Positions 1 to 6,611 of a stretch of 35,981 nt of DNA are shown piece after piece. A model generated the notes under the pieces. That model ran no database searches. It was not told where the DNA came from and saw only the letters and a program-made list of their open reading frames with translations. The position numbers were made by a program, and so were the translations under genes. Within the stretch, counting starts at the first letter, position 1. Each line of letters opens with the position of its first letter. The DNA lies in assembly GCA_017526905.1 (NCBI GenBank), contig JAFXQT010000035.1, forward strand, positions 1-35,981, given 5' to 3'. Source of the DNA: Bacteroidaceae bacterium (GTDB lineage Bacteria; Bacteroidota; Bacteroidia; Bacteroidales; Bacteroidaceae).

Positions 1-20
1 ATATATAATCCTCACTTTTC

Positions 21-266
21 GGCCCCCTGTAGTCCCCCGATGGGGGACACTCATTCGAGCCAGAGGTGGCCCCCTGTAGTCCCCCGGTGGGGGACACTCA
101 TTAGAGCCAGAGGTGGCCCCCTGTAGTCCCCCGGTGGGGGACACTCATTCGAGCCAGAGGTAACTTTTATTTTTCACTTTTCATTTTTCACTATTCATTC
201 TTATCCCCCTCCGGGGGATTATAGGGGGCCTTTCACTTATCCCCCTCCGGGGGATTATAGGGGGCC
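21..266. repeat. composite GC-rich repeat, left copy
   Basis: Three head-to-tail copies of a 47-bp unit occupy 21-67, 68-114 and 115-161. Each unit runs from GGCCCCCTGTAGTCCCCC through a GGGGGACACTCATTCGAGCC segment to CAGAGGT. After a T/A-rich spacer (TAACTTTTATTTTTCACT and related), two 28-bp units at 203-230 and 239-266 repeat the GC-rich half in inverted orientation with a slightly different core. The whole can therefore fold into a long hairpin. The same composite recurs at 35538-35946 in this orientation and at 11747-11957 reversed. It lies downstream of blaR1. Nothing in it looks coding. Bases 1-343 hold no gene. Confidence 0.9.
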
Positions 267-343
267 TCACTTTTATTGGGCACAGCAAGGGCTGTCCACC
301 ATCCAGGCGGATTACGTAACTGATTTAATATGTGAATGTTATT

Positions 344-2107
344 TTATTTAAGGCTGTAATTGACGGTTCTTGTCATCTTCACACGGACAGGTTTCCCTTG
401 TCGTCGGCCAGGCTCGTAGGGCGGCATTCCACGAAAGAGTTCTTCTGCCGCCTCGCGCAAGGCACGATGACCCTCGTCGTCTTCAGCCTCCGACGGCTGC
501 TTGTCCGATGCCCCGTATGCGATGACCGCCGCATCGGCCTCTTCCGAAGGTGCGTTCATGGCGTGCACGTTGGTGATGCGCCCATCTGCCTCAACGATGA
601 ATTCTACTGTGACGCTTCCTCCTATGCCGTTCTCCGCAGCCTCCTTCGGATAGCGCACATGGTGGGCTATATACTGATTGAAGGCTGCGTCGCCACCGGG
701 GAACTGTGGCTTCTGCTCGGCTTCGTCATAGATTTCGTTGTCGGCTTCAGCGTTGGTAGGCTGGACGGTTGGCGCCTTCGTGTTGTCAACCTGCTCTGTA
801 GCTGCTGCCCTCTCTCTGTCAATCTTCGTTTCGATGACCACCGCCCCGTCTTTGCCCTTGTCGCCATAGACTGCTTGGGCGCTTGTTTCTTTGAGCACCG
901 TGATATTATCAATTTGTTCAGGAGAAAGAGTCTGGATTTCCGCTTCGCTGACACGTTTCCCATCCACAATCATGAGTGGCTTCTTAACCGTCTCGGCAAT
1001 GGTGCGTGCCAGCGAGTCGAGGTTGCAGGCAAACAGCAAGGCTGCTGCCACGGGCATGAAGAGGGTGTACTTGATCATCCCTATGCGGCGGGTGCGACGC
1101 AGGTTCATCATTGTAATTCTGCGTTTAAGGGGCAGGACATTGAAATTGTTGGCAATCGCAACCACGTTTGTCTGAGTAGAGAAACCGAGGAGGCGGTATT
1201 GGTAGGCTTTTAAAGACTCTCCCCCCGCCCTCCCTGTTCTTGAAGGGTCAAGCGTCTCTTCAAGAACAGGGAGGGCGGTGGGAGATTCTTCCAAGTAGTC
1301 TGCCACCGCCTTGTCGGCAATGAACTCCAGGTTCAGCCGCACCTCGCGACGCATCACCCAGGCAGCAGGATTCCACCAGAAGAGAATGCAGACGAGCTGG
1401 GAAAAGAGGATGTCGAGCGTGTGCCAGCCGCGCACGTGAGCCTGCTCGTGGATGAGCACCTCGCACAGCGTCTGTTCGTCCATGCCTTCGGGATGGATGA
1501 AAATCCACGGACCGAACGAGAAGGGACTGCAGGGACGGGGGAAGCGGAAAAATGACGAATGACGAGTGACGAATGACGAATCTTCTTTTAATGACGAATG
1601 ACGAGTGACGAATGACGAATAAAAGTTACCATCAGCTTGGGAAGGTGACTTTGATTCGTCATTTCGAGCGAAGCGAGATTCGTCATTCGTCATTCCCAAA
1701 GGTCTGCACGTGCACCTCAAATATATAAGGTATGCCACCTGCATGAGAAGTTTCGCCGTCATCCACACAACAGGGACAAGGTAGATGATCATCCAGAACG
1801 CCATCATGCCTACAAACCACATGCCGCAACCGGGTTCGCTCTGTTCTACGCCAAAGCTGGCAACGCGCATGGCGGTGACATTCAGCGTGGGCAGTACATA
1901 ACTGGCGTAGGCTTCGGCCATGTCGCTGGCGGCGGGGTCGGCTGTCAGCAAAGCCTGCAGATTACACAGGGGCAACAGGAAGGCGGTGGCATAGATGCCC
2001 CACAGCATCAGACGGCGCACGCCGAAGAACGTGTCGCGATGCATCAGCACCTGAAAAAGCAGGCACAGCAGGGCAAGAATGAGATTGGCTTTGATGATGT
2101 ATAGCAT
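344..2107 (-). CDS. BlaR1-type M56 metallopeptidase sensor with TonB C-terminal domain
   Basis: This is an integral membrane zinc peptidase of the BlaR1/MecR1 (M56) type, expected to sense an envelope signal and trigger cleavage of the BlaI-like repressor encoded just upstream. Hydrophobic helices occupy roughly residues 2-22, 33-52 and 92-132. The zinc motif HEQAH (near residue 218) is followed by FWWNPAAW and LNLEFIADKAV, the usual M56 pattern. The second half has a short TonB-plug-like stretch (VYGDKGKDGAVVIETK) and a TonB C-terminal domain beginning PQFPGGDAAFNQYI. It starts 35 nt after blaI. At 587 residues it carries two extra segments encoded by palindromic DNA: one at 1551-1694 between the third helix and HEQAH, and one at 1215-1288 after the catalytic region. 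Both keep the frame. The family call is firm; the signal sensed is unknown. Confidence 0.9.
   Translation of the reverse strand: MLYIIKANLILALLCLLFQVLMHRDTFFGVRRLMLWGIYATAFLLPLCNLQALLTADPAASDMAEAYASYVLPTLNVTAMRVASFGVEQSEPGCGMWFVGMMAFWMIIYLVPVVWMTAKLLMQVAYLIYLRCTCRPLGMTNDESRFARNDESKSPSQADGNFYSSFVTRHSSLKEDSSFVTRHSSFFRFPRPCSPFSFGPWIFIHPEGMDEQTLCEVLIHEQAHVRGWHTLDILFSQLVCILFWWNPAAWVMRREVRLNLEFIADKAVADYLEESPTALPVLEETLDPSRTGRAGGESLKAYQYRLLGFSTQTNVVAIANNFNVLPLKRRITMMNLRRTRRIGMIKYTLFMPVAAALLFACNLDSLARTIAETVKKPLMIVDGKRVSEAEIQTLSPEQIDNITVLKETSAQAVYGDKGKDGAVVIETKIDRERAAATEQVDNTKAPTVQPTNAEADNEIYDEAEQKPQFPGGDAAFNQYIAHHVRYPKEAAENGIGGSVTVEFIVEADGRITNVHAMNAPSEEADAAVIAYGASDKQPSEAEDDEGHRALREAAEELFRGMPPYEPGRRQGKPVRVKMTRTVNYSLK
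1215..1288. repeat. intragenic perfect inverted repeat inside blaR1
   Basis: The arms 1225-1245 and 1258-1278 are exact reverse complements over 21 bp (ending CTGTTCTTGAAG on the left) around a 12-nt loop. The match extends outward to 1215 and 1288 with about 8 of 10 further bases paired. The segment lies wholly inside the blaR1 reading frame and encodes a stretch rich in Pro, Leu, Gly and Arg just after the M56 domain. It looks like an inserted short palindromic element that kept the frame. Confidence 0.8.
1551..1694. repeat. intragenic TGACGAA repeat cluster inside blaR1
   Basis: A 31-bp block made of TGACGAA/TGACGAG heptamers occurs at 1551-1581 and again, identical, at 1590-1620. An inverted version with a TTTCGAGCGAAGCGAGA core (itself a small palindrome) follows at about 1654-1694. 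The 144-bp segment reads in frame on the minus strand as Ser/Asn/Asp/Arg-rich repeats (RNDES, FVTRHSS). This is typical of a dispersed intergenic palindromic element that landed inside a gene. Confidence 0.8.
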
Positions 2108-2142
2108 AATGAGTTGTCTTTTCCACCCGCAGCTCCCCTCCT

Positions 2143-2508
2143 TTACCGGTGGGAGCGGGTCTCTATTTCTTCAATAATCTCCCTCAACTCCTCGGCACTC
2201 AACTTCTGTTCCTTGGCGAAGAACGAGACGAGTTCCTTGATGGAACCATCGAGGAAACGGTCGATGAGCGAGCCGAGGCGCGAGCGGCCATAGTCCTTCT
2301 TCTCCACAATGGGCCAATAGACATACCCTCGCCCTTCGCGACGATGGTCAAGGTAGCCCTTGCGTTCCAGCGACTGGAACACATTCTGTATGCCGTTGAG
2401 CAGCGGCTGCGGCTCGGGGTAGCGCATGAGCACATCGCGCGGCGTGCATTCGCCCAGCTCCCAGATGTGCTCCATCACTTCTTCTTCCTTCTGACTGAGT
2501 CTGATCAT
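2143..2508 (-). CDS. BlaI/MecI-family transcriptional repressor
   Basis: A 121-residue winged-helix repressor of the BlaI/MecI/CopY family. The N-terminus (LSQKEEEVMEHIWELGECTP) and the QSLERKGYLDHRREGRGYVY wing are characteristic of the family. The C-terminal helix region (LIDRFLDGSIKELVSFFAKE) is the usual dimerisation part. Known members repress their own operon and are inactivated by cleavage when the linked M56 protein is activated. It lies between a small lipoprotein gene (23 nt upstream) and the M56 gene (35 nt downstream), all on the minus strand, so it very likely regulates this operon. The targets are not visible from sequence; no beta-lactamase gene is nearby. Confidence 0.93.
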   Translation of the reverse strand: MIRLSQKEEEVMEHIWELGECTPRDVLMRYPEPQPLLNGIQNVFQSLERKGYLDHRREGRGYVYWPIVEKKDYGRSRLGSLIDRFLDGSIKELVSFFAKEQKLSAEELREIIEEIETRSHR

Positions 2509-2531
2509 AACTGTACACAGGGTTTAACTTG

Positions 2532-2792
2532 TTATTTCTCTTTTTCTGCGATTGCGTGCTCTATGACCTCAGCCAACGAATCCACCTTATGGGAAAGGGC
2601 TGGATCCGCACCTTTGTTGCATTTCTTCAGGAAATGTTTTGCGGCAAACGGGTCGCCTGCTGCCAAGGTGTCCTCAGCACAATAATAGTAGCTCCAAGCG
2701 ATGCTCCGCGGAGTGTCGCAGGAGTTGAAGGCGACGAGGCCGATGCCGACGGCCAGGGCCATGGTGAGTTGTATCAGCTTGCTTCCTTTCAT
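2532..2792 (-). CDS. small hypothetical lipoprotein
   Basis: An 86-residue protein with a lipoprotein-type signal sequence: a charged MKGSK start, a hydrophobic stretch to about residue 22 and the lipobox VAFNSC. The mature part is short, with a Ser-Tyr-Tyr-Tyr-Cys patch and charged helices (AAKHFLKKCNKG, VDSLAEVIEHAIAEKEK) that resemble a single TPR-like helical hairpin. I do not recognise a family. It is the first gene of the apparent lipoprotein-blaI-blaR1 operon. A TTCCTTTG element on the minus strand at 2857-2864 may be part of its promoter. Confidence 0.65.
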   Translation of the reverse strand: MKGSKLIQLTMALAVGIGLVAFNSCDTPRSIAWSYYYCAEDTLAAGDPFAAKHFLKKCNKGADPALSHKVDSLAEVIEHAIAEKEK

Positions 2793-2992
2793 TGTGAAAA
2801 CAGGGTTTTAAGAGATGAGTACTGTCAATTCGGGCGTCTGTACGATTCCGACGGTGCAAAGGAAAGGAGAATACACCAAATATGCAAGAACGAACGTCCG
2901 CATTTAACATTTCCTAAATGTTGAATTGCACGCTTCTGCACCGGCCAACCACTGCGATAGTGGGTGATTATATTCCTATACTTTCACAAAAA

Positions 2993-3100
2993 GTAATATC
3001 ACAAATATCACAAACAAACCATACATACTGTATATCAAACCCTTGGCGAGTGATATTTGCGTGATATTTGCGTGATATTTGTACGGTATTTGTGATATTT
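2993..3100. repeat. AT-rich GTGATATTTG repeats in a divergent promoter region
   Basis: GTGATATTTGC occurs three times in tandem with an 11-bp period (3050, 3061, 3072), with a further GTGATATTT at about 3091. The reverse complement AATATCACA is repeated twice at about 2996-3014. The repeats sit between the minus-strand lipoprotein-blaI-blaR1 operon and the plus-strand alkD-like gene and overlap the latter's promoter. They could be an operator cluster. The 334-bp gap 2793-3126 holds no gene. Confidence 0.7.
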
Positions 3101-3122
3101 AATTAGAAAAACGCTATCTTTG
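3089..3122 (+). promoter_or_regulatory. Bacteroidota-type promoter of the alkD-like gene
   Basis: A -33-like TTTG at 3089-3092 and a -7 element TATCTTTG at 3115-3122 are separated by 22 nt. The -7 element ends only four nucleotides before the ATG at 3127, so the transcript should be leaderless or nearly so. Confidence 0.6.
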
Positions 3123-3126
3123 CGGC

Positions 3127-3936
3127 ATGACAAGAGCAAGAGACATCACTGAATACATGGAGTCGCTCATGAACGAGGAGCAGCGACAGGTGCTGATGCG
3201 GTTCTTCAAGACCGGCCCCGGCCAGTATGGCGAGGGCGATGAGTTCTTAGGGCTGAAGGTACCGCAGACGCGCCAAGTGGTGAAACTCACCGCACACGAC
3301 CTGCCGCTGGCAGAAATCCCTGAGTTGCTGCTGTCGCGCTGGCACGAAGTGCGGCTCTGCGGACTGCTGATCCTTGTAGCACAGTTTGAACGGCTGGCAA
3401 CCAAACGGCTGGAGCACGACACCGAAGCCATGCGAAGGCGCGACGAGATTCTGACTACGTACTTACGCCATGCCGAACAGGCCAACAACTGGGACCTGGT
3501 GGATCTGTCGGCACCGAAGATTCTTGGCCACTGGCTGCTGCTGCCCACGGCACTTGGCGACGGCACCGACCACTACAAGCGGCAGCAACTGGACCTGCTG
3601 GCCCAGAGCAGCAACCTGTGGCGGCAACGCATGAGTATCGTGTGCACATGGAAGACCTCGCAACAAGGCGATGCGTCATGGTGCCTGCGCTATGCCGAGA
3701 AGCTACTGCATCACCCCCACGACCTGATGCACAAGGCTGTGGGGTGGATGCTGCGGGAGATGGGGAAGCGCGTGTCCATGGAACTGCTGCGGGCATTCCT
3801 GCAACAGCACGCCCACGACATGCCGCGCACCACCCTGCGCTATGCCATAGAAAAGATGTCGGACAGCGAGCGAAAAGAATGGATGAGTGTCCGACAGACA
3901 AAGGCGAACGAAACAAAACAACGCACACGCACATGA
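3127..3936 (+). CDS. AlkD-like DNA alkylation repair protein
   Basis: A 269-residue all-helical protein of the AlkD/AlkC HEAT-repeat DNA glycosylase family, which excises cationic alkylated bases such as 3- and 7-methylpurines. Visible family features are the early GDEFLGLKVPQTRQVVK segment, then SRWHEVRLCGLLILV, NNWDLVDLSAPKILGHWL and HKAVGWMLREMGKR. The Trp-Asp pair in NNWDLVD matches the region that holds the catalytic Asp in AlkD. Length is close to the family norm. Its stop codon overlaps the start of the next gene (ATGA at 3933-3936), so the two are probably co-translated. A promoter lies immediately upstream and suggests a leaderless mRNA. Confidence 0.92.
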   Translation: MTRARDITEYMESLMNEEQRQVLMRFFKTGPGQYGEGDEFLGLKVPQTRQVVKLTAHDLPLAEIPELLLSRWHEVRLCGLLILVAQFERLATKRLEHDTEAMRRRDEILTTYLRHAEQANNWDLVDLSAPKILGHWLLLPTALGDGTDHYKRQQLDLLAQSSNLWRQRMSIVCTWKTSQQGDASWCLRYAEKLLHHPHDLMHKAVGWMLREMGKRVSMELLRAFLQQHAHDMPRTTLRYAIEKMSDSERKEWMSVRQTKANETKQRTRT

Positions 3937-4964
3937 AGATAGTAATTCTTGACGGATTCACAGCCAATCCGGGCGACCTGTCATGGCAGGAACTGGAACA
4001 GATTGGGCACGTCACCGTTTTCGACCGCACCGATCCTACTCAGACGGTGGCAAGGGCTGCCGATGCCGATATCGTGCTGACGAATAAGGTCGTACTTGGC
4101 CGCCATGAAATAGAGCAGTTGCCACGGCTCCGATACATCGGCGTGCTGGCCACTGGATACAACGTGTTGGATATCGACGCAGCCCACCGGCACGGCATCG
4201 TCGTGACCAACGTGCCAGCCTACAGCACGGAGAGCGTTGCCCAAATGGTGTTTGCACATCTGCTTGCGGTGACCAACCACACTGAACACTATGCCATGCA
4301 GAATCGGGCCGACGGACCGGGCTGTGCGCTCCACGCGCCATTGCAACCCAACGGTAAGGCAGCAGCAGGAGAAGCGGACTGCGGCCCTACGGCCCGATGG
4401 AGCAGGAACGCTGATTTCTGCTATTGGGACACGCCGCTGCTGGAACTCGCTGGCAGGACCTTCGGCATCGTTGGCCTTGGCCATATTGGCAGCCGCGTGG
4501 CACAGATAGCCCAGGCGTTCGGCATGCACGTACAGGCGCTGACCAGCAAGCCCGCCGCCTCGCTCCCGCCGGGCATCGACAAAGTGGCCCTGCCGGAACT
4601 GCTGCACACCTCCGACATAGTTTCGCTGCATTGCCCGCTCACGCCCGAAACACGCCACCTGATCAATGCCGAAACGCTGAAGCTGATGCGCCCCACGGCC
4701 ATCCTGATCAACACGGGCCGAGGCCCCTTGGTCAACGATGCCGATGTGGCAGCAGCTCTGCAGGCGAACCGTCTATATGCCTACTGCGCCGATGTGATGA
4801 CAACCGAACCGCCCGAGGTCGACAACCCGCTGCTGCATCAGCCGCATGCCTACATCACCCCACACATTGCATGGGCCACCGTCGAGGCACGAACCAGGCT
4901 GCTGCAAACGGCCATCGACAATGTGCGGGCATTCGTCTGCGGCACGCCCCAAAACTGTGTCTGA
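3933..4964 (+). CDS. D-2-hydroxyacid dehydrogenase (glycerate dehydrogenase-like)
   Basis: An NAD-dependent D-isomer 2-hydroxyacid dehydrogenase of 343 residues, probably hydroxypyruvate/glycerate type. The start at 3933 overlaps the previous stop and gives MKIVILDGFTANPGDLSW, the usual N-terminus. The nucleotide-binding motif is GLGHIG. The catalytic Arg is in NTGRGPLVND, the Glu in TTEPPEVDNPLL and the His in TPHIAWAT. An extra stretch of roughly 27 residues lies between HYAMQNR and WSRNADFCYWDTP, rich in Ala, Gly and Pro, where relatives have only a few residues. The insert keeps the frame and lies before the Rossmann glycine loop, so the enzyme may still be active. The exact substrate is not determined by the sequence. 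Confidence 0.9.
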   Translation: MKIVILDGFTANPGDLSWQELEQIGHVTVFDRTDPTQTVARAADADIVLTNKVVLGRHEIEQLPRLRYIGVLATGYNVLDIDAAHRHGIVVTNVPAYSTESVAQMVFAHLLAVTNHTEHYAMQNRADGPGCALHAPLQPNGKAAAGEADCGPTARWSRNADFCYWDTPLLELAGRTFGIVGLGHIGSRVAQIAQAFGMHVQALTSKPAASLPPGIDKVALPELLHTSDIVSLHCPLTPETRHLINAETLKLMRPTAILINTGRGPLVNDADVAAALQANRLYAYCADVMTTEPPEVDNPLLHQPHAYITPHIAWATVEARTRLLQTAIDNVRAFVCGTPQNCV

Positions 4965-4984
4965 CGGGATTGGGCCACAGACCA

Positions 4985-5101
4985 TTACAGGCGTTGGCGC
5001 AGCAGTTCCACGAGGCGCGCCTTCTGTTTGGTCACGGCCCGGGTGGAGATGCTCAGCAGGCGGGCTATCTCGGCGATGACTTCGAAACCATCACTCCGCT
5101 G
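4985..5101 (-). pseudogene. 3' remnant of a helix-turn-helix regulator gene
   Basis: On the minus strand, ending in a TAA at 4985-4987, the frame reads as a convincing C-terminal HTH: an EVIAEIARLLSIS helix pair, then TRAVTKQKARLVELLRQRL, the pattern of LuxR-like or sigma region 4-like recognition helices. Codon choice here is that of a real gene. Further upstream on the same strand (above about 5100) the DNA instead reads well as the plus-strand acidic ORF. I therefore read this as the tail of a regulator gene cut by a rearrangement. It could also be a very short intact HTH protein. Confidence 0.45.
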
Positions 5102-5104
5102 GAG

Positions 5105-5455
5105 GTGGTAGATCAGTTCCTGGGCGAGGACATCGAGGACATCCTTGACCAGTACAACAACCTCATGGAGAACAATGGCATGTACATGGCCTTTATGGAT
5201 GAGAACGAGCTGCTTATGGGCTTCGCGCTGAACACCCAGGACCGCATCGTGACCAGCATCGTGCTGCTGTACAACGAGGACCTCTCCGACGAGGACATCA
5301 TCGACTACTACACCAAGGCCGGCTACACCTGCACCGACACCGGCGAAGTGGACGAGGATGAAGAGACACCCATCTACCTTTTCTCCAACCCCAACACCGG
5401 CATCCTCATCACCTATTCCGGCCTGCGCGGCGTGGCCACGCAGCTGCCTCAGTAA
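5105..5455 (+). CDS. acidic hypothetical protein, probably 5' truncated
   Basis: The frame is open on the plus strand with GC-rich third positions typical of this genome and encodes an acidic protein (LGEDIEDILDQYNNLMEN, LSDEDIIDYYTKAGYTC, GEVDEDEETPIYLF) ending GVATQLPQ. There is no ATG before 5165, although the protein-like character already begins near 5080. A GTG at 5105 or the ATG at 5165 are possible starts. No signal peptide or known family is recognised. The region immediately upstream is the opposite-strand HTH remnant, which suggests that the original N-terminus was lost at the junction. A strong terminator follows at 5516-5555. Confidence 0.55.
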   Translation: MVDQFLGEDIEDILDQYNNLMENNGMYMAFMDENELLMGFALNTQDRIVTSIVLLYNEDLSDEDIIDYYTKAGYTCTDTGEVDEDEETPIYLFSNPNTGILITYSGLRGVATQLPQ

Positions 5456-5515
5456 GCACTCCCTACCCTGCCCCAAGGCAGGAAATCCTGCTGCCCGCAC
5501 CGTGGCAGCACACAC

Positions 5516-5555
5516 AGTGGCGGCACCCATTTGGGGGTGTCGCCACTGCCTTTTT
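5516..5555 (+). terminator. rho-independent terminator
   Basis: The stem AGTGGCGGCACCC (5516-5528) pairs with GGGTGTCGCCACT (5535-5547) with one G-T wobble, followed by GCC and five T residues. It ends transcription from the hydroxyacid dehydrogenase/acidic ORF side. Confidence 0.85.
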
Positions 5556-5607
5556 CGGTGTTAAATTGTTCGTTTTATCCGTTTTGCTTGGCTGAAACGC
5601 CACTTTT

Positions 5608-5639
5608 TTTGGCTATTTGCATCAATGCTTATACCTTTG
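5608..5639 (+). promoter_or_regulatory. Bacteroidota-type promoter of the beta-barrel gene
   Basis: TTTG at 5608-5611 and TACCTTTG at 5632-5639 with a 20-nt spacer. The ATG is 82 nt further on, leaving a normal leader. Confidence 0.65.
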
Positions 5640-5720
5640 CGGCCGCAATCGGAAACGATGCGAGGGGACATTCCGAAAACCCAAAACAGAGTAGGAAAAC
5701 CAAAAACAGTAAAAGTGATT

Positions 5721-6242
5721 ATGAAAAAGTTTTTGATGATGGCCGCCCTCGTGCTGGCCGCAGCAAGCGCAAACGCACAGACATGGATTGGTGGCAACCT
5801 CGGCTACAACTACAGCGACAACGGCTTCGGCACAAAGCGTACCGACATCTCCATCTCTCCTGAGATTGGTTTCTCCATCACCGACAAGTGGGACTTTGCC
5901 GTGAACCTGGACTACACCATGGGCAAGGTCAAGAACGGCGCTACCATCCACGAGTTCGTTGTGAATCCCTACGCCCGCTACACCTTCGCCAAGAGCGGCA
6001 TTGCCAGCTTCTTCGTCGATGGCGGCATCAGCGTGGGTGCTCATAAGGTGAAGGACGGCGGCGATGCAGACGCCATCTTCGGAATCGCCTTCCAGCCCGG
6101 TATCGCCCTGCACGTGAGCGACCGCGTGAGCCTGGTTACCAAGATCGGCAGCCTCGGCTACCGCCACGTTGGCGATGCTGACGCCTTCGGCCTGAACGTG
6201 AACAACGAGGCCATCACCTTCGGTGCCTACTATACTTTCTAA
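5721..6242 (+). CDS. outer-membrane beta-barrel protein (OmpA/OmpX-like barrel)
   Basis: A 173-residue exported protein. MKKFLMMAALVLAAASANAQ is a clear signal peptide with cleavage after ANA. The mature part alternates polar and hydrophobic residues in about eight strands (TWIGGNLGYNYS, TDISISPEIGF, WDFAVNLDY, IHEFVVNPYARYTF, ASFFVDGGISVGA) and ends in AITFGAYYTF, the terminal aromatic Phe expected for BAM-inserted barrels. This is the size of small eight-stranded barrels found throughout Bacteroidota; function is unknown (structural or envelope). It is a single transcription unit with its own promoter at 5608-5639 and terminator at 6290-6326. The ATG at 5721 is chosen over an upstream in-frame ATG at 5625, which would precede the promoter's -7 element. 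Confidence 0.88.
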   Translation: MKKFLMMAALVLAAASANAQTWIGGNLGYNYSDNGFGTKRTDISISPEIGFSITDKWDFAVNLDYTMGKVKNGATIHEFVVNPYARYTFAKSGIASFFVDGGISVGAHKVKDGGDADAIFGIAFQPGIALHVSDRVSLVTKIGSLGYRHVGDADAFGLNVNNEAITFGAYYTF

Positions 6243-6289
6243 GCCAACCAGGGCTTTAGCAAAGCAACACATTAGCACTCCTAATGCAC

Positions 6290-6326
6290 GGGGGCTGTGT
6301 CCGCAAACGGATGCAGCCCCCTTTTT
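6290..6326 (+). terminator. rho-independent terminator after the beta-barrel gene
   Basis: GGGGGCTG (6290-6297) pairs with CAGCCCCC (6314-6321), with a further TCCG/CGGA pairing inside, and is followed by TTTTT. Confidence 0.88.
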
Positions 6327-6460
6327 GTGTGCCCACGCGCCGGCAGCCCACTGCACCAAGGCATCCGTCGGCCCCTGGCAGCCACCAGCCGCCAATCGAC
6401 CATAGAGCATGGCAGCCCAACAGCTATGCCAAGCTGGCCTAAGGTAGGGGTCAACGGAAA

Positions 6461-6575
6461 TTATACGTACGTATAAATATAAGTTGTACGTACGTATAAC
6501 TATATGTTGTACGTACGTATAACTACAGGTTGTACGTACGTATAATTATAGGTTGTACGTACGTATAATTTGTTT
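6461..6575. repeat. five 23-bp tandem repeats with a TACGTACGTA palindrome
   Basis: Five units begin at 6461, 6484, 6507, 6530 and 6553, an exact 23-bp period. Each has the form TTGTACGTACGTATAA followed by 7 AT-rich bases; the first unit has TTATACG instead. The core TACGTACGTA is self-complementary, so each unit is a dyad on its own. The array lies between the 3' ends of the convergent beta-barrel and GH105 genes. The rest of 6243-6611 holds the terminator and no gene. Confidence 0.9.
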
Positions 6576-6611
6576 TGAGGTAGGGAATGAGGCGGATGCG
6601 GGCTGAGTGCA

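Noticed and set aside
332-1213. 293-residue plus-strand ORF at the left edge
   Set aside because: It is antisense to the TonB and M56 parts of blaR1, has no family features and includes the palindromic insert.
4985-5530. A full 181-residue minus-strand gene ending in the HTH
   Set aside because: Above about 5100 the minus-strand translation is Val/Gly/Ala-rich shadow sequence while the plus strand has natural codon choice, so only the tail is accepted as a remnant.
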